A DNA stretch of 64,000 nt, taken from Pseudoalteromonas sp. 3D05. GTDB taxonomy: Bacteria; Pseudomonadota; Gammaproteobacteria; Enterobacterales; Alteromonadaceae. The translations under genes and the position numbers were made by a program. This document shows positions 35,038-45,313 of this stretch, in pieces (positions within the stretch are counted from its first letter, which is position 1; every line of letters begins with the position of its first letter). Below the pieces are notes generated by a model. It was given only the letters and a program-made list of their open reading frames with translations. It ran no database searches and was not told the DNA's origin. The stretch lies in the NCBI RefSeq assembly GCF_002723455.1, contig NZ_PDUS01000005.1, positions 124,001 through 188,000 on the forward strand, read 5' to 3'.

Positions 35038-35820
35038 TTAGGCCTTATGGCTGAATAACTGTTGAAAATTAAGTGTAGTTTGCTTTGCGACGGTTGCAAA
35101 TTCTAACCCCTTTAGGTTTGCAATCGTTTGACATACATAAGGGAGGTAGCTGGGTTCATTTCTACGTGATTTAGGTTTTGGTGTTATTGTGCGCGGAATT
35201 AAAAATGGCGCATCTGTTTCAATTAGTAGCCGTTCTAATGGGATACTGGGGATAAGCTGCTGCAATGCTTCACCACGGCGCTCATCGCATACCCAGCCTG
35301 TTATACCAATATGCAAGCCCAGTGATAAATACTGCTCTAACGCATGCCCATTACCCGTAAAACAGTGCAATACGCCGCGTACTTTGTGCTCTTTAAGAAT
35401 CGATAGCATATCCTCGCTGGCGTCTCGCTCATGTAAGTAAACGGGCATGTCGAGCTGCTCGGCAAGCTTTAACTGACGAGAAAAAACACTACGCTGGATG
35501 TCTCTGGGTGAAAAGTCACGGTTATAATCTAAGCCACATTCGCCAATGGCTACAACTTCAGGGTGATCAGCTAACAAGCTAATCTGCTGTTCAAGCTGAG
35601 TATCGGCGGCTTTAGCATCATGAGGGTGGACACCTGCGGTGGCAAGTAAACTATATTTTTTTGCTAAGCGTAAACCTTGCTGGCTGCTATCTATATCACA
35701 CCCAATCAATAGCATTTGCGAAATGTTTTGTGCGGTTGCGCGGGCAATGATGGCCTCATGGTGACTATCAAATTGATGGTTCGTAAGGTTTACACCCGCA
35801 TCTATCAACCGCTCACTCAT
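35038..35820 (-). CDS. tatD: TatD-family metal-dependent DNase/hydrolase
   Basis: A 260-residue TIM-barrel hydrolase with AGVHPHDA (about 61-68), IGECGLDYNRDF (about 91-102), VYLHERDA and LLIETDAPFLIPR. TatD proteins are metal-dependent 3'-5' exonucleases linked to DNA fragmentation and repair; they are not needed for Tat export despite the name. The N-terminus lacks the usual HxH spacing (DAGVNLTNHQFD). Its ATG overlaps the stop of the gene before it. Confidence 0.93.
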   Translation of the reverse strand: MSERLIDAGVNLTNHQFDSHHEAIIARATAQNISQMLLIGCDIDSSQQGLRLAKKYSLLATAGVHPHDAKAADTQLEQQISLLADHPEVVAIGECGLDYNRDFSPRDIQRSVFSRQLKLAEQLDMPVYLHERDASEDMLSILKEHKVRGVLHCFTGNGHALEQYLSLGLHIGITGWVCDERRGEALQQLIPSIPLERLLIETDAPFLIPRTITPKPKSRRNEPSYLPYVCQTIANLKGLEFATVAKQTTLNFQQLFSHKA

Positions 35821-36338
35821 TAATTTGTTCGCTTCACGCGAATTGAGCGATTTTGCCCTTCTTTTTTCAGTAAGAATGAATTGAACATACCGCGAACAAT
35901 AACAACTGTGTCGCCGGCATCAATACGTAAACGATCAGAACCAATTTGACGCCATTGCTGGGCGTTATCTAATGTTATGATTAGCTCACCATAAGGGGCT
36001 TCTTTAACACTCGTTACGCTTGCTGTAATTTCATCATCATTAACCTTTACGGCTTCTTTGTGCTCTAGGCCAAAGTCGTCATTTTTTGTTTTGACAATTT
36101 GATTGTTCGCAACCACTGCGGTTGCTGCTGTGGCCGCAGGCTTGGTTGCAGATACTTGTTTTTTTTCGTTATTGGGTCTACTTAATGATTTACCGGCCAT
36201 CGTGTTGTCGTAACACAATAGGCGGTTAAAATCATTTTCAACAAATGTACATGCTTGCAGTGCTTGAACATTCACTTCATTCGCGTATGCCGTTGATATG
36301 CTTAATAATGCAATTATTGGTACGAGTTGTTTTTTCAT
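35820..36338 (-). CDS. Exported protein of unknown function in the tat operon
   Basis: A 172-residue protein with signal peptide (KQLVPIIALLSISTAYA). A short N-terminal motif with two cysteines (ACTFVENDFNRLLCYDN, about 30-46) follows, then a low-complexity alanine-rich linker and a C-terminal beta domain (DNAQQWRQIGSDRLRIDAGD). The CxxxxNxxxRLxCYD pattern also appears in VasI-like type VI secretion accessory proteins, but no such genes are near. It overlaps tatD by one base and begins directly after tatC. Function unknown; the position suggests an envelope role. Confidence 0.75.
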   Translation of the reverse strand: MKKQLVPIIALLSISTAYANEVNVQALQACTFVENDFNRLLCYDNTMAGKSLSRPNNEKKQVSATKPAATAATAVVANNQIVKTKNDDFGLEHKEAVKVNDDEITASVTSVKEAPYGELIITLDNAQQWRQIGSDRLRIDAGDTVVIVRGMFNSFLLKKEGQNRSIRVKRTN

Positions 36339-37082
36339 TTATTCCTCTGACTCATCTTGCTGAGGTTTAGCGCTGTAAAAAGCGGCTAAAATTAACCCCA
36401 ATTCAAATAACAGTAGCATAGGAAATGCTAATAATGTTTGCGATAGTACATCAGGTGGCGTTAAAAACATTGCCACAACAAATACACCCACCACAATATA
36501 AGGTCGTTTTTCTTTTAAGCTTTGCGTCGTTGTTGCACCACTCCAACATAACAACATAATTGCTACAGGTATTTCAAACGCGACTCCAAAGGCAAAAAAT
36601 AGCTTTAAGGCAAAACTTAAGTAACTACTAATGTCAGGTGCAAGCGTCATCATCTGTGGCCCAACACTGGTAAAAAAACCAAGTATAATAGGCAGTACTA
36701 CGAAGTAACAAAAAGCGATGCCGCTATAAAACAAGATAATGCTCGATGCCAAAATCGGCATTAACATACGTTTTTCACTTTTGTACAAACCTGGAGCTAT
36801 AAACCCCCAAATTTGATGTAAAATAAACGGAATCGCGGCAAATAAAGCTACAAAAAGTGTCAGTTTAAATGGCGCAAAAAACGGTGCTGTTACATCGGTT
36901 GCTATCATGGTTGCGGTACTGGGTAAGTGCGCAACCAAAGGAGCAGCAACAAAGCTATAAATATCATTCGCAAAGTAAACAAACGCAATAAAAAATAATA
37001 AGATAGCCAACATAGCTTTCATTAATCTATTACGTAATTCTATTAAATGACCCACAAAGCCAGATTGAGTTTGTTCGGCCAT
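36339..37082 (-). CDS. tatC: Sec-independent translocase subunit TatC
   Basis: A 247-residue inner-membrane protein with six membrane segments. It starts FVGHLIELRNRLMKAML and contains APFFAPFKLTLFVALFAAIPF and FGVAFEIPVAIMLLCW, the family's conserved regions. TatC binds the twin-arginine signal of folded substrates. It is the third gene of tatABC; one Tat substrate, the GH109 enzyme at 19147-20520, is encoded in this window. Confidence 0.97.
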   Translation of the reverse strand: MAEQTQSGFVGHLIELRNRLMKAMLAILLFFIAFVYFANDIYSFVAAPLVAHLPSTATMIATDVTAPFFAPFKLTLFVALFAAIPFILHQIWGFIAPGLYKSEKRMLMPILASSIILFYSGIAFCYFVVLPIILGFFTSVGPQMMTLAPDISSYLSFALKLFFAFGVAFEIPVAIMLLCWSGATTTQSLKEKRPYIVVGVFVVAMFLTPPDVLSQTLLAFPMLLLFELGLILAAFYSAKPQQDESEE

Positions 37083-37127
37083 TGTTACTTGTTACCTATT
37101 AATTGACCACAGATCGCAAAAAAGATT

Positions 37128-37460
37128 TCATTTTTGTTCATCAATATTCACTTTATCTGTTTGCTCAGAAGATGTTTTTTTATAACTGTGGGTAACAGAG
37201 TCAGCAGCTTTTTGTAACTCATCAACTGAATCTTTTAACGCAGGACTTAAGTCTTGCATGCTTTGCTGCTCTGCTTTTTTTAAGTTTTGGTGTAATTCAT
37301 GTACACGAAGTTCTTCATTTACTTCTGCTTTGACCGAGTTGGCCAAAGATTTTATAGTTTTAATCCATCGACTTACCGTTCTAATAGCGACTGGAAGCCG
37401 CTCTGGCCCAAGAACCACAAGGCCAACGATTAAAACTATAACAAGTTCCCACATGCCCAT
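37128..37460 (-). CDS. tatB: Sec-independent translocase subunit TatB
   Basis: A 110-residue protein with an N-terminal membrane helix (WELVIVLIVGLVVLGPERLP), an amphipathic helix and a charged tail. The GPERLP hinge is the TatB hallmark. It forms the substrate receptor with TatC. Five bases separate it from tatA. The N-terminus reads MGMWEL, a little shorter than the usual MFDIGF start. Confidence 0.94.
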   Translation of the reverse strand: MGMWELVIVLIVGLVVLGPERLPVAIRTVSRWIKTIKSLANSVKAEVNEELRVHELHQNLKKAEQQSMQDLSPALKDSVDELQKAADSVTHSYKKTSSEQTDKVNIDEQK

Positions 37461-37465
37461 TTAGT

Positions 37466-37705
37466 TTAAGCCTTATGGTCTTCTTTGCTTTTTTCAGCCG
37501 TGTCTTTGTTTTGCACAGAATGATTAGCTTGCTCTATATTATCAGTCGTTTTTGTTTGTTCTTCTTCAGAGACTGCTTTTTTGAAGCCTTTAACAGCGTT
37601 TCCTAAATCACCACCAATACCACGCAACTTTTTAGTGCCGAAAAGTAATACTATGATTGCTAAAACAATTAACAATTGCCAAATACTGATACCACCAAAA
37701 CCCAT
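37466..37705 (-). CDS. tatA: Sec-independent translocase subunit TatA
   Basis: A 79-residue protein: membrane helix [20 protein letters not shown], then the [14 protein letters not shown] hinge and amphipathic helix, and a charged tail ending [17 protein letters not shown]. TatA forms the pore for folded proteins. It is the first tat gene, 68 bp after ubiB, the normal order in Alteromonadales. Confidence 0.96.
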   Translation of the reverse strand: MGFGGISIWQLLIVLAIIVLLFGTKKLRGIGGDLGNAVKGFKKAVSEEEQTKTTDNIEQANHSVQNKDTAEKSKEDHKA

Positions 37706-37773
37706 GACTTACTCCAAAATTTATTGTCGTGTTAACGCTGATTATACTCAGCAATATGTAAATAGCACTTAAT

Positions 37774-39378
37774 TTATGCGCTTCGCCACGCTAAAACAAA
37801 ACCAATTAATGAGCAGCTTGCTGCAATACTGCTCGCAATTAAATCGTTTTGCAAATAACACAAACCCGATACCACCATTACAGCTCCTGCAAATACACTC
37901 ATAATAAGTGGCTTGTGTGACACTGGTGCTGCTGGCGGAGAAGATGCTTTATGCTGCTGCTTTAAATTGTGATAAATCAAATCTGGCAGCTCAGGCATTT
38001 TTTCTGCCCAAAAGGGAAGATTTGCATACATTTGCTTAAGTACTGAAAGCGGGCCCACTTGCTGCTTAACCCAATCTTCTAAAAAGGGTTTCGCTGTTTT
38101 CCACAAATCTAATTGTGGATAAAGTTGGCGCCCCAAGCCTTCAACATACAGTAAGGTTTTTTGTAGTAGAACTAATTGGGGTTGAACCTGCATATTAAAG
38201 CGACGAGCGGTGTTAAACAGATTGACTAAAACGTGACCAAATGAAATTTCAGCAAGGGGTTTATTAAATATAGGCTCACAGACAGTGCGAATAGCAAACT
38301 CAAATTCTTCAACACTCGTATCTTTAGGTACCCAACCAGAATCAACATGTAGTTGCGCAACTTGGCGGTAGTCACGGTTAAAAAAGGCAATAAAGTTTTC
38401 TGCTAAATAACGTTTATCTTCTTTATTTAGTGTGCCAACAATACCGCAATCTATACCAATAAACTTAGGGTTTTCAGGCGTATCATAAGAGACAAATATA
38501 TTACCTGGGTGCATATCCGCGTGAAAAAAGCTGTCGCGGAACACTTGTGTGAAAAACACCTCAACCCCGCGTTCAGCAAGCAGTTTCATGTTAGTGTTTT
38601 GAGCTAATAACGATTCAGTGTCGGAGACTGCAATACCGTATATGCGTTCCATAACTAAAATATTTGCCCGGCTATAGTCGCTATAAACGTATGGGATATA
38701 AAGTGAATCAGAGTCTTCAAAATTGCGTCTAAGCTGAATTGCGTTGGCGCCTTCACGCATTAAATCGAGTTCATCAAGTAATGTTTTTTTATACTCTTTG
38801 ACCACTTCTACAGGGCGTAGACGCTTTGCTTCATTTACCAGCTTTGCTACCACCTTAGCAAACTTTTCCATTAAGGCTAGATCGGCATCAATTTGTACTT
38901 TGATATCTGGGCGAATAACCTTAATAACGACGTCTTGTGGTTGGTTATTTTCATCAATTAGCGTAGCAGTATGTACTTGTGCGATAGATGCGGAGGCAAG
39001 AGGGGTTTGCTCAAAATCGCTAAAGCACTCACTGATATCGTCTATTTCCAGTGCACTTTCGATAAGTTGTTGTGCGAGTTCGCCTTCAAAAGGTAACACT
39101 TTATCTTGCAACAAGGCTAGCTCTAAGGCGATATCATGAGGCAGTAAATCACGTCGCGTTGAGAGCATTTGGCCAAATTTAATCCAAACAGGGCCGAGCT
39201 GCTGTAACGCTAAGCGCAGGCGCAATCCCGCAGGTTTTTCTTTGTGTTTGTTTTTTAGCCAAAACAAACAAGCGCGTCCTATTTTGCCATACCAAGGAAT
39301 TTTTTGGGGTGGGATTAACTCATCTAAACCATAATTAAGCAGGGTTTTGGTAATGTAATAAAGCCGAGCTGCAGACAC
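37774..39378 (-). CDS. ubiB: Ubiquinone biosynthesis protein UbiB (ABC1/ADCK-type kinase-like)
   Basis: A 534-residue atypical kinase-like protein. The [14 protein letters not shown] motif (KxGQ, about 67-80), ATP-site VIKVIRPDI and catalytic [12 protein letters not shown] (about 287-298) are visible. Two C-terminal membrane segments ([20 protein letters not shown] and [16 protein letters not shown]) anchor it. UbiB acts as an ATPase that helps ubiquinone synthesis at the membrane. It is 9 bp after ubiJ. Confidence 0.96.
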   Translation of the reverse strand: MSAARLYYITKTLLNYGLDELIPPQKIPWYGKIGRACLFWLKNKHKEKPAGLRLRLALQQLGPVWIKFGQMLSTRRDLLPHDIALELALLQDKVLPFEGELAQQLIESALEIDDISECFSDFEQTPLASASIAQVHTATLIDENNQPQDVVIKVIRPDIKVQIDADLALMEKFAKVVAKLVNEAKRLRPVEVVKEYKKTLLDELDLMREGANAIQLRRNFEDSDSLYIPYVYSDYSRANILVMERIYGIAVSDTESLLAQNTNMKLLAERGVEVFFTQVFRDSFFHADMHPGNIFVSYDTPENPKFIGIDCGIVGTLNKEDKRYLAENFIAFFNRDYRQVAQLHVDSGWVPKDTSVEEFEFAIRTVCEPIFNKPLAEISFGHVLVNLFNTARRFNMQVQPQLVLLQKTLLYVEGLGRQLYPQLDLWKTAKPFLEDWVKQQVGPLSVLKQMYANLPFWAEKMPELPDLIYHNLKQQHKASSPPAAPVSHKPLIMSVFAGAVMVVSGLCYLQNDLIASSIAASCSLIGFVLAWRSA

Positions 39379-39387
39379 AAAGAATCC

Positions 39388-40002
39388 TTACTGAATTGAG
39401 TGGTTTTGAAGTAATCGGTTAATGCGTTGTTCTAGTTGAGCAACACTCCCTTTTAACTGGCGCGTATGCTGTTTGAACTGTTCAAGCTCAATAGGATGAA
39501 TGGTTACTTTTAGCTCGTCTTGACATAACTGACTGAGTGTTGTGGCGAGCTTTTCATCAGCAGCTTGACCTTTTTGCTGCGCGCTTTTTAATGATAGCCA
39601 TAATTGCTGGGCAGGGGCGTCGCCTAAATAGCGTGAAAAATGCTTCGGCCAATCTACGTCCATCGCTGCAAAGGCATTACTAAAGCCTTGTGCAATATTT
39701 AAATCGCCTTGCAGATCCAACTTATCTTGGCGAATGAGTTGAGTCAGCATTGCGGGGTTTTGCAATGTCATTAGTGTGTCAATGTCACCACTAATCATGC
39801 AGTCATATTGATTTTCGACGGTGCTGTATAGATGCAGTTGTTGGCCTGAAAAAACCAATAAAAATCGTTGTTGCCAATCGCGTATTTCAATTAACAACTG
39901 CTTATGCGCAATCGGCGCAAGCTTATCTATTAAGGTGCTGTCTAGTTTTAAGCTGGTATTTAAAATACGTTCTACTATTGCAACTAAAAAGTTAGTAAAC
40001 AT
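39388..40002 (-). CDS. ubiJ: Ubiquinone biosynthesis accessory factor UbiJ
   Basis: A 204-residue protein with an SCP2-like lipid-binding domain (about 20-130: DKLAPIAHKQLLIEIRDW, then DLQGDLNIAQGFSNAFAAMD) and a C-terminal coiled coil (EQFKQHTRQLKGSVAQLEQR). UbiJ binds ubiquinone intermediates in the soluble Ubi complex. It sits between ubiE and ubiB, as in many gammaproteobacteria. Confidence 0.92.
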   Translation of the reverse strand: MFTNFLVAIVERILNTSLKLDSTLIDKLAPIAHKQLLIEIRDWQQRFLLVFSGQQLHLYSTVENQYDCMISGDIDTLMTLQNPAMLTQLIRQDKLDLQGDLNIAQGFSNAFAAMDVDWPKHFSRYLGDAPAQQLWLSLKSAQQKGQAADEKLATTLSQLCQDELKVTIHPIELEQFKQHTRQLKGSVAQLEQRINRLLQNHSIQ

Positions 40003-40038
40003 AACAACACCTTAATTCGGTTTTGGCCGATTTATATT

Positions 40039-40794
40039 TTAATATTTAAAACCACGATGTAGAGCAACAATGCCGCCAGTTAAATTCTGATAAGTGGTTT
40101 GTTCAAAGCCGGCATCATTCATCATTGCTTTTAGCGTGTCTTGGTCAGGGTGCATACGAATAGACTCAGCCAAATATTTATATGACTCACTATCATTTGC
40201 GACTAATTTGCCCATTGTTGGCAGTAGGTTAAATGAATAAAAGTCATAGGCTTTACTGAGCGCTTCATGCTCTGGCTTTGAAAATTCTAACACCAGTAAA
40301 CGGCCACCTGGTTTTAAAATGCGGTACATTGAGCGCAATGCTTTATCTTTATCGGTAACATTACGAAGGCCAAATGCGATGGTGATCAAATCGAAGCTGT
40401 TATCTGGGAACGGTAATGCTTCAGCGTTCATTTGCACGTAATCGATATTACCTACGAGGCCTAAGTTATGCAGCTTTTCACGGCCAACTTTGAGCATAGA
40501 AGAGTTTATGTCACCAAGTACTACTTGGCCTGTTTCACCTACTAGTTGACTAAACTTAGCGGTTAAGTCGCCAGTCCCACCTGCTAAATCAAGCACGTGG
40601 TGGCCTTTACGAACACCTGAACTAGCGATAGTTTGTCGCTTCCATAAACGGTGAATACCAAAAGACATTAAGTCATTCATCACATCGTATTTAGCTGCAA
40701 CAGAGTGAAATACGTCGGCAACCATCGAGGCTTTGTCGGTTTCAGCTACTGTTTGATAGCCAAAATGCGTCGTCTTTTGTTGATTCTCGTTCAT
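40039..40794 (-). CDS. ubiE: Ubiquinone/menaquinone C-methyltransferase
   Basis: A 251-residue SAM-dependent methyltransferase. Motif I is [15 protein letters not shown] (about 67-81) and the frame includes [14 protein letters not shown] and [15 protein letters not shown]. The AFGLRNVTD post-motif is diagnostic of UbiE. It methylates carbon 2 of the demethyl-quinol ring. It heads the minus-strand gene run that continues through ubiJ, ubiB and tatABC to hemB. Confidence 0.97.
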   Translation of the reverse strand: MNENQQKTTHFGYQTVAETDKASMVADVFHSVAAKYDVMNDLMSFGIHRLWKRQTIASSGVRKGHHVLDLAGGTGDLTAKFSQLVGETGQVVLGDINSSMLKVGREKLHNLGLVGNIDYVQMNAEALPFPDNSFDLITIAFGLRNVTDKDKALRSMYRILKPGGRLLVLEFSKPEHEALSKAYDFYSFNLLPTMGKLVANDSESYKYLAESIRMHPDQDTLKAMMNDAGFEQTTYQNLTGGIVALHRGFKY

Positions 40795-40892
40795 GATAAA
40801 TCTCTTTCTTGATTATAGAGACTAGTGTACTTGATAGTGACCCTGAGGTGCAATTTGATTATGGAAAAAATGCTTGTGGATCAAGGTGCAGA

Positions 40893-41897
40893 TCATTGAC
40901 CTGCGATAAAGCTGCTTTGCCCCAATGAACGCGCCTTATGAGCTGCATTAGATGCTTTACGGGCAAGTTTATTAAAGTCTTTTTCGTCACTGTGCTCTGC
41001 GATGCCTAAAGATAGGTCTATTGTGGGTAATTTAATTCCGCTTTTAGAGCTTACAAATCGCAGTTTTTCAACGCCGTTACGGACCTTTTCTGCGATGACG
41101 TTAGCAGTTTCAGGGTCTATGTCAGCTAACAAAACGGTAAATTCAGCTTTTCCTGTACGTCCTGGTAAGCCACTTTCAAATACATACTTTTGAATTTGCT
41201 TGGCCACTTTGTTTAAAATGACTTCGCCTATCACGTCACCATAATTATCAATAAAGTGGTCTAAATTATCTATTTGAATTGCAATAGCACACACCGATTT
41301 TTGCTGATCTAACCATAATTGAGTTTGTTGATTAAGGTAGTGACGCTTATATAAGCCAGTTTGCTGGTCGGTAATGTGTTTTGTACGCAGTTGCACAAGT
41401 TGCTGCTGAGTCTTTTCTTGAAGTCTTTTAGCTTTAATAAGTTCTTGTTTAAACTGTTGGTGCTGAGTAAGTAAGTGAGCTGTCTGTTTGCTTAGTGTAT
41501 TTAATGCATTGCGGCTTTGCTGAATGTTTTTTTCATCTAAGGAGTGAACACAATCACTAACCTGATTGGCAAAGCGCATAATATCTTTTTCTGTTGAGTT
41601 TGCGCTGCGTGATAACGAGCTTATTATTCCATCAACATTTCGCACCATGGATGTCTCTGCTTGGTGAGCTTTATCCATATAATCAAAGTACAATTGTTCA
41701 ATGTAAACACAATCAATTGTTTGGCCAAGGGCTAAAGCACGATCAATGGTTGCATTTAATTCTGTATTAGCTTGGCTGATGTAGGTATAGACAACGTTAT
41801 AATTTAGCGGCGACGGTGGTAATGCGTGATGCTCTAAAAAGATACATACTTTTGTCATTTTTTCTTGAGCAATAGCCATGGAGTCATGGAACATCAT
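40893..41897 (-). CDS. Degenerate GGDEF-domain protein
   Basis: A 334-residue soluble protein. The N-terminal half is alpha-helical with a long coiled coil (about 110-170). The C-terminal GGDEF-like domain starts near residue 175 (DQQTGLYKRHYLNQ) and keeps IDNLDHFIDNYGDVIGE. The signature, however, reads RTGKAEF instead of GG(D/E)EF, with K and A at positions that bind GTP and metal, so cyclase activity is doubtful. It may act as a cyclic di-GMP or GTP sensor. Three in-frame ATGs occur in the first seven codons (41897, 41894, 41879) and none has a clear ribosome site. Confidence 0.85.
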   Translation of the reverse strand: MMFHDSMAIAQEKMTKVCIFLEHHALPPSPLNYNVVYTYISQANTELNATIDRALALGQTIDCVYIEQLYFDYMDKAHQAETSMVRNVDGIISSLSRSANSTEKDIMRFANQVSDCVHSLDEKNIQQSRNALNTLSKQTAHLLTQHQQFKQELIKAKRLQEKTQQQLVQLRTKHITDQQTGLYKRHYLNQQTQLWLDQQKSVCAIAIQIDNLDHFIDNYGDVIGEVILNKVAKQIQKYVFESGLPGRTGKAEFTVLLADIDPETANVIAEKVRNGVEKLRFVSSKSGIKLPTIDLSLGIAEHSDEKDFNKLARKASNAAHKARSLGQSSFIAGQ

Positions 41898-42214
41898 TTA
41901 TTTATACCAACTAAATACGCAAAATAGCTAAATTAACTTCCTCGCTCCATAAGGCATCAGTGCTTTCCTAGCATACGACATTCTCACTACATTAATCTGT
42001 ATCGCGCCTTTTTAAAAGTAAAAATGTGATTTTTGGCACAGATACATCGATTTTTTTTGCACTATCGCCTGTTTTATCATCAATAATTAACTACTGATTA
42101 AGTACTAGACATGGCGTGGTTAATATTTGAGCGTCGACTTTGGTCGCATTTATTTTGGTAAAACTCCTAGCTTAAGGTAATTTAAACACCACGTAATGAT
42201 TGCAGAACTTTAAT

Positions 42215-44005
42215 ATGAAAATGAATACTAATAAAAAACCACGCGGCGTATTGCGCCACTCATTATTGAGCATTGCATTTATCTGCTCGCTTAGCGCCTG
42301 CCAAACTACCACGGTAGATAGCGATCAGCAGTTTACTACTGTGGCGCAATCAATCGTTGATTATCGCCAGAGTATTAGTCCATTTAGTAGTCCCGAGGGG
42401 GTTGATGGTTACTTACTAAATAATTTAAGTGCTGAATTTTTAGAGGCTAAATATCAAAAAAATACTGCACTTTTGGCACAGTTAGGTGCGATTGATGTAA
42501 ACAAGCTAAGTGAAGAAAACCGTATAAACTTAACTATCATACGTGCGCAAGTACAAAATAGTGTGGATGAATACGTATTTAATAGCCATTATATGCCGCT
42601 TACCTCGGAATATGGTTTTCATTCGAGCCTATCATTTATGGTGTCGCAATCTGATTTTAAGACTCTGGCAGACTTCGAACTATATTTAGAACGTTTGCAG
42701 CAAGTTCCTCGCTTTTTTGCGCAAAATATTGGTTGGATGCGTAAAGGCTTAGAGGTTGGGCTAACTCAGCCTAAAGCGGTATTACTGGGTTATCAAGACT
42801 CAATCACGGCCTATATTGTGGATGACGTAACGCAATCAGAGTTTTATAAGCCATTTTTAACTAACACCGCAGGGCTACCTAATGATGAGTTTAGCGCGCT
42901 GCAGCAGCAAGCTAAAAAAGTAATCAAAGAGCAAGTGATTGGTGCCTATAAAGATTACCTGACTTTCTTTAATAAAGAGTATCAACCGGGTGCACGCAAT
43001 GACATTGGTATTTCGTCTACACCTAATGGCGAAGCGTTTTATGCTAACCGTGCAAAGTACTACACAACGACTGATATGACGCCAAAAGAAATTCATGAAC
43101 TGGGCTTAAAAGAAGTTGCGCGTATTCGTGCTGAGATGGATGAAGTTATTAAGCAAGTGGGTTTTGAAGGTACATTTGCTGAATTTGTGCACTTTTTACG
43201 TACAGATCCTCAGTTTTATGCAACTACGCCAGAAGAGCTGTTGAAGGAAGCCTCTTTCATTGCAAAAAAAATGGATGCGCAATTACCAAAATTATTTCAT
43301 ACCTTACCACGTTTGCCATATGGCGTTGCCCCGGTGCCTGCGAGTATTGCACCTAAGTACACAACGGGTCGCTATTCAGGGTCACGCCGAGATGATCAGG
43401 CTGGCTACTATTGGGTAAATACTTACGCACTTGATAAGCGTCCTTTGTATGTATTAGAAGCACTAACATTGCATGAAGCCGTGCCAGGTCATCACTTACA
43501 AATTGCTTTAAACGCTGAGTTAGAATATTTACCAAGTTACCGTCGTGATGCATATTTATCAGCATTTGGTGAAGGCTGGGGATTGTATTCAGAATACTTG
43601 GGCCTTGAAGCAGGTTTTTATCAAGACCCATACAGTAATTTTGGTCGCCTAACCTATGAAATGTGGCGTGCCGCACGTTTAGTGGTTGATACGGGCATGC
43701 ACATGTATGGCTGGAGTCGTGAGCGTGCAATGAACTTTATGAGTGAAAACACCGCGCTCTCATTACACAATGTTAAAACAGAGACTGACCGTTATATTTC
43801 ATGGCCAGCCCAAGCACTGTCATACAAAATTGGTGAGCTGACGATTAAGCGCTTGCGTAAAGAAGCTGAGCAGGCGTTAGGTCAAAACTTTGATATTCGT
43901 GAGTTTCACAATCAAATTTTGCGCCATGGTTCGGTACCACTTTCTGTATTAGAAGAGCAAGTTCGCTTATACATTCAATCTGAACTGGCTAAATCTGACG
44001 CATAA
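42215..44005 (+). CDS. DUF885-family lipoprotein (zinc-peptidase-like)
   Basis: A 596-residue lipoprotein: the signal RHSLLSIAFICSLSAC ends in a lipobox cysteine. The DUF885 domain contains LTLHEAVPGHHLQ (an HExxxGH zinc-type motif, about 430-442) and FGEGWGLYSEYLG about 30 residues later, which supplies the third ligand. Related proteins act as metallopeptidases or carboxypeptidases. The frame is open from a TTG at 42200, but ATG at 42215 starts the signal peptide and is preferred. It stands alone. The upstream stretch 41898-42214 shows no gene that I trust. Confidence 0.88.
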   Translation: MKMNTNKKPRGVLRHSLLSIAFICSLSACQTTTVDSDQQFTTVAQSIVDYRQSISPFSSPEGVDGYLLNNLSAEFLEAKYQKNTALLAQLGAIDVNKLSEENRINLTIIRAQVQNSVDEYVFNSHYMPLTSEYGFHSSLSFMVSQSDFKTLADFELYLERLQQVPRFFAQNIGWMRKGLEVGLTQPKAVLLGYQDSITAYIVDDVTQSEFYKPFLTNTAGLPNDEFSALQQQAKKVIKEQVIGAYKDYLTFFNKEYQPGARNDIGISSTPNGEAFYANRAKYYTTTDMTPKEIHELGLKEVARIRAEMDEVIKQVGFEGTFAEFVHFLRTDPQFYATTPEELLKEASFIAKKMDAQLPKLFHTLPRLPYGVAPVPASIAPKYTTGRYSGSRRDDQAGYYWVNTYALDKRPLYVLEALTLHEAVPGHHLQIALNAELEYLPSYRRDAYLSAFGEGWGLYSEYLGLEAGFYQDPYSNFGRLTYEMWRAARLVVDTGMHMYGWSRERAMNFMSENTALSLHNVKTETDRYISWPAQALSYKIGELTIKRLRKEAEQALGQNFDIREFHNQILRHGSVPLSVLEEQVRLYIQSELAKSDA

Positions 44006-44050
44006 CGCATGTTGCAGGGTTAGTAGTGCAATGCTACTGACCCTACAATT

Positions 44051-45268
44051 TTAATTTAATAAACTGATTAACAAAGCAAAGAAGTCATCTTTATCGTTAC
44101 AACTTTGAGCATTTACCATTAGTTGTTCACCAAGAATGAGAGTTTGCTGCTGCACTGCTAAGCGTGCTTTCTCGTCTTTAATTCCATCAATGTCTGCAAC
44201 ATGGGCCAAGCCTATTGTGCGGCGAATAAGCTCTGCGCCACAGTATCCGACAGCATCTTGTAGTACTTGTTGTAGGTAATAGCGTGCAAATTCAGGGTTA
44301 GCCAAACTTGTATCATGACTATACTGAGCAATGAGATTAATCCATTTTTGCTCAAATAGAGTGTAACAATCTTGTAGGCAAGTAAGTAAGTGAGTTTGAT
44401 ATTGACGGCGCTTAGCCAGTTCAGCGATACGCGCATTCTGCGCACAATAATTTAATAAGATGTTACCCATAAACGAGCCGATATCAAAGCCGACGGGGCC
44501 AAAAAAGCCAAACTCAGGGTCGATTATCTTTGTTGTTTGTTGATCAACAAAAATGCTGCCGCTGTGCATGTCACCATGTAACAGTGTCTGTGGGCATGCT
44601 AAAAACTTGGCTTTTAACTTTGCAGCGGCTAATTTAAGTGCTGAGTTATTGCGAATGCTGGCAACATGATCGCTAAGTTCTGCAGGGAAATTATTACGCT
44701 CATGCATAACATAGGGGTCACTAAAAAATAAATCTTCGGTGATTTGGCACAACTCTGGGTTACTAAACTGACTGACTTTCGCTTTTTTATCTTGTGCGGC
44801 CAGATAAAAATCTGAATTATAAAAACTAGTATGACTTAGGTAATGTGCAACATGCTCAGCAAGTAAAGGAAACTGCTCAGCGTTAATTTGCGCGCCACGC
44901 AAAATTTGTAGGTGACCTAAATCTTCAAGCACCGTAAGGGCTAATTTAGGGTTGTAATGCACTACTTGTGCAGTATGTTCTGAGCAAATAGCACCGTGGT
45001 TAATGAGTACTTCAGCCTCAATACGGGCGCGGTCTAATGTAAGCGGCCATGACTCTCCAACACAGCGAGCATACGGTAGCGCCTGTTTTAAGATAATACT
45101 GTTATTATTTTCATCGCTCACTCTAAATACGAGATTTAAATTACCATCACCAAACTCATAGGCTGTGAGATCGGCCTCTTTTTGAAAACATTTCAGACCA
45201 TCATTTTTAATAAGGTGTTTAATATAATCAACAGCGTGTTGTGCATTAAAAGCAAAATAGTCGGCCAT
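44051..45268 (-). CDS. mtnK: S-methyl-5-thioribose kinase
   Basis: A 405-residue kinase of the choline/aminoglycoside-kinase fold, phosphorylating methylthioribose in methionine salvage. Motifs: EFGDGNLNLVFRV (nucleotide loop, about 33-45), LLHGDMHSGSIFVD (catalytic, about 230-243) and IIDPEFGFFGPVGFDIG (metal, about 248-264). Divergent from mtnA, with candidate MetJ boxes between them. Confidence 0.95.
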   Translation of the reverse strand: MADYFAFNAQHAVDYIKHLIKNDGLKCFQKEADLTAYEFGDGNLNLVFRVSDENNNSIILKQALPYARCVGESWPLTLDRARIEAEVLINHGAICSEHTAQVVHYNPKLALTVLEDLGHLQILRGAQINAEQFPLLAEHVAHYLSHTSFYNSDFYLAAQDKKAKVSQFSNPELCQITEDLFFSDPYVMHERNNFPAELSDHVASIRNNSALKLAAAKLKAKFLACPQTLLHGDMHSGSIFVDQQTTKIIDPEFGFFGPVGFDIGSFMGNILLNYCAQNARIAELAKRRQYQTHLLTCLQDCYTLFEQKWINLIAQYSHDTSLANPEFARYYLQQVLQDAVGYCGAELIRRTIGLAHVADIDGIKDEKARLAVQQQTLILGEQLMVNAQSCNDKDDFFALLISLLN

Positions 45269-45313
45269 AAAAAGAATCTCATAAACTAAGTAGTTGCAGC
45301 ATTCTATACCCTC

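Noticed and set aside
42111..42161. A 16-codon frame starting at ATG 42111 upstream of the DUF885 gene, resembling a leader peptide
   Set aside because: No ribosome site, no attenuator-like hairpin and no regulatory amino-acid run linked to the downstream gene.
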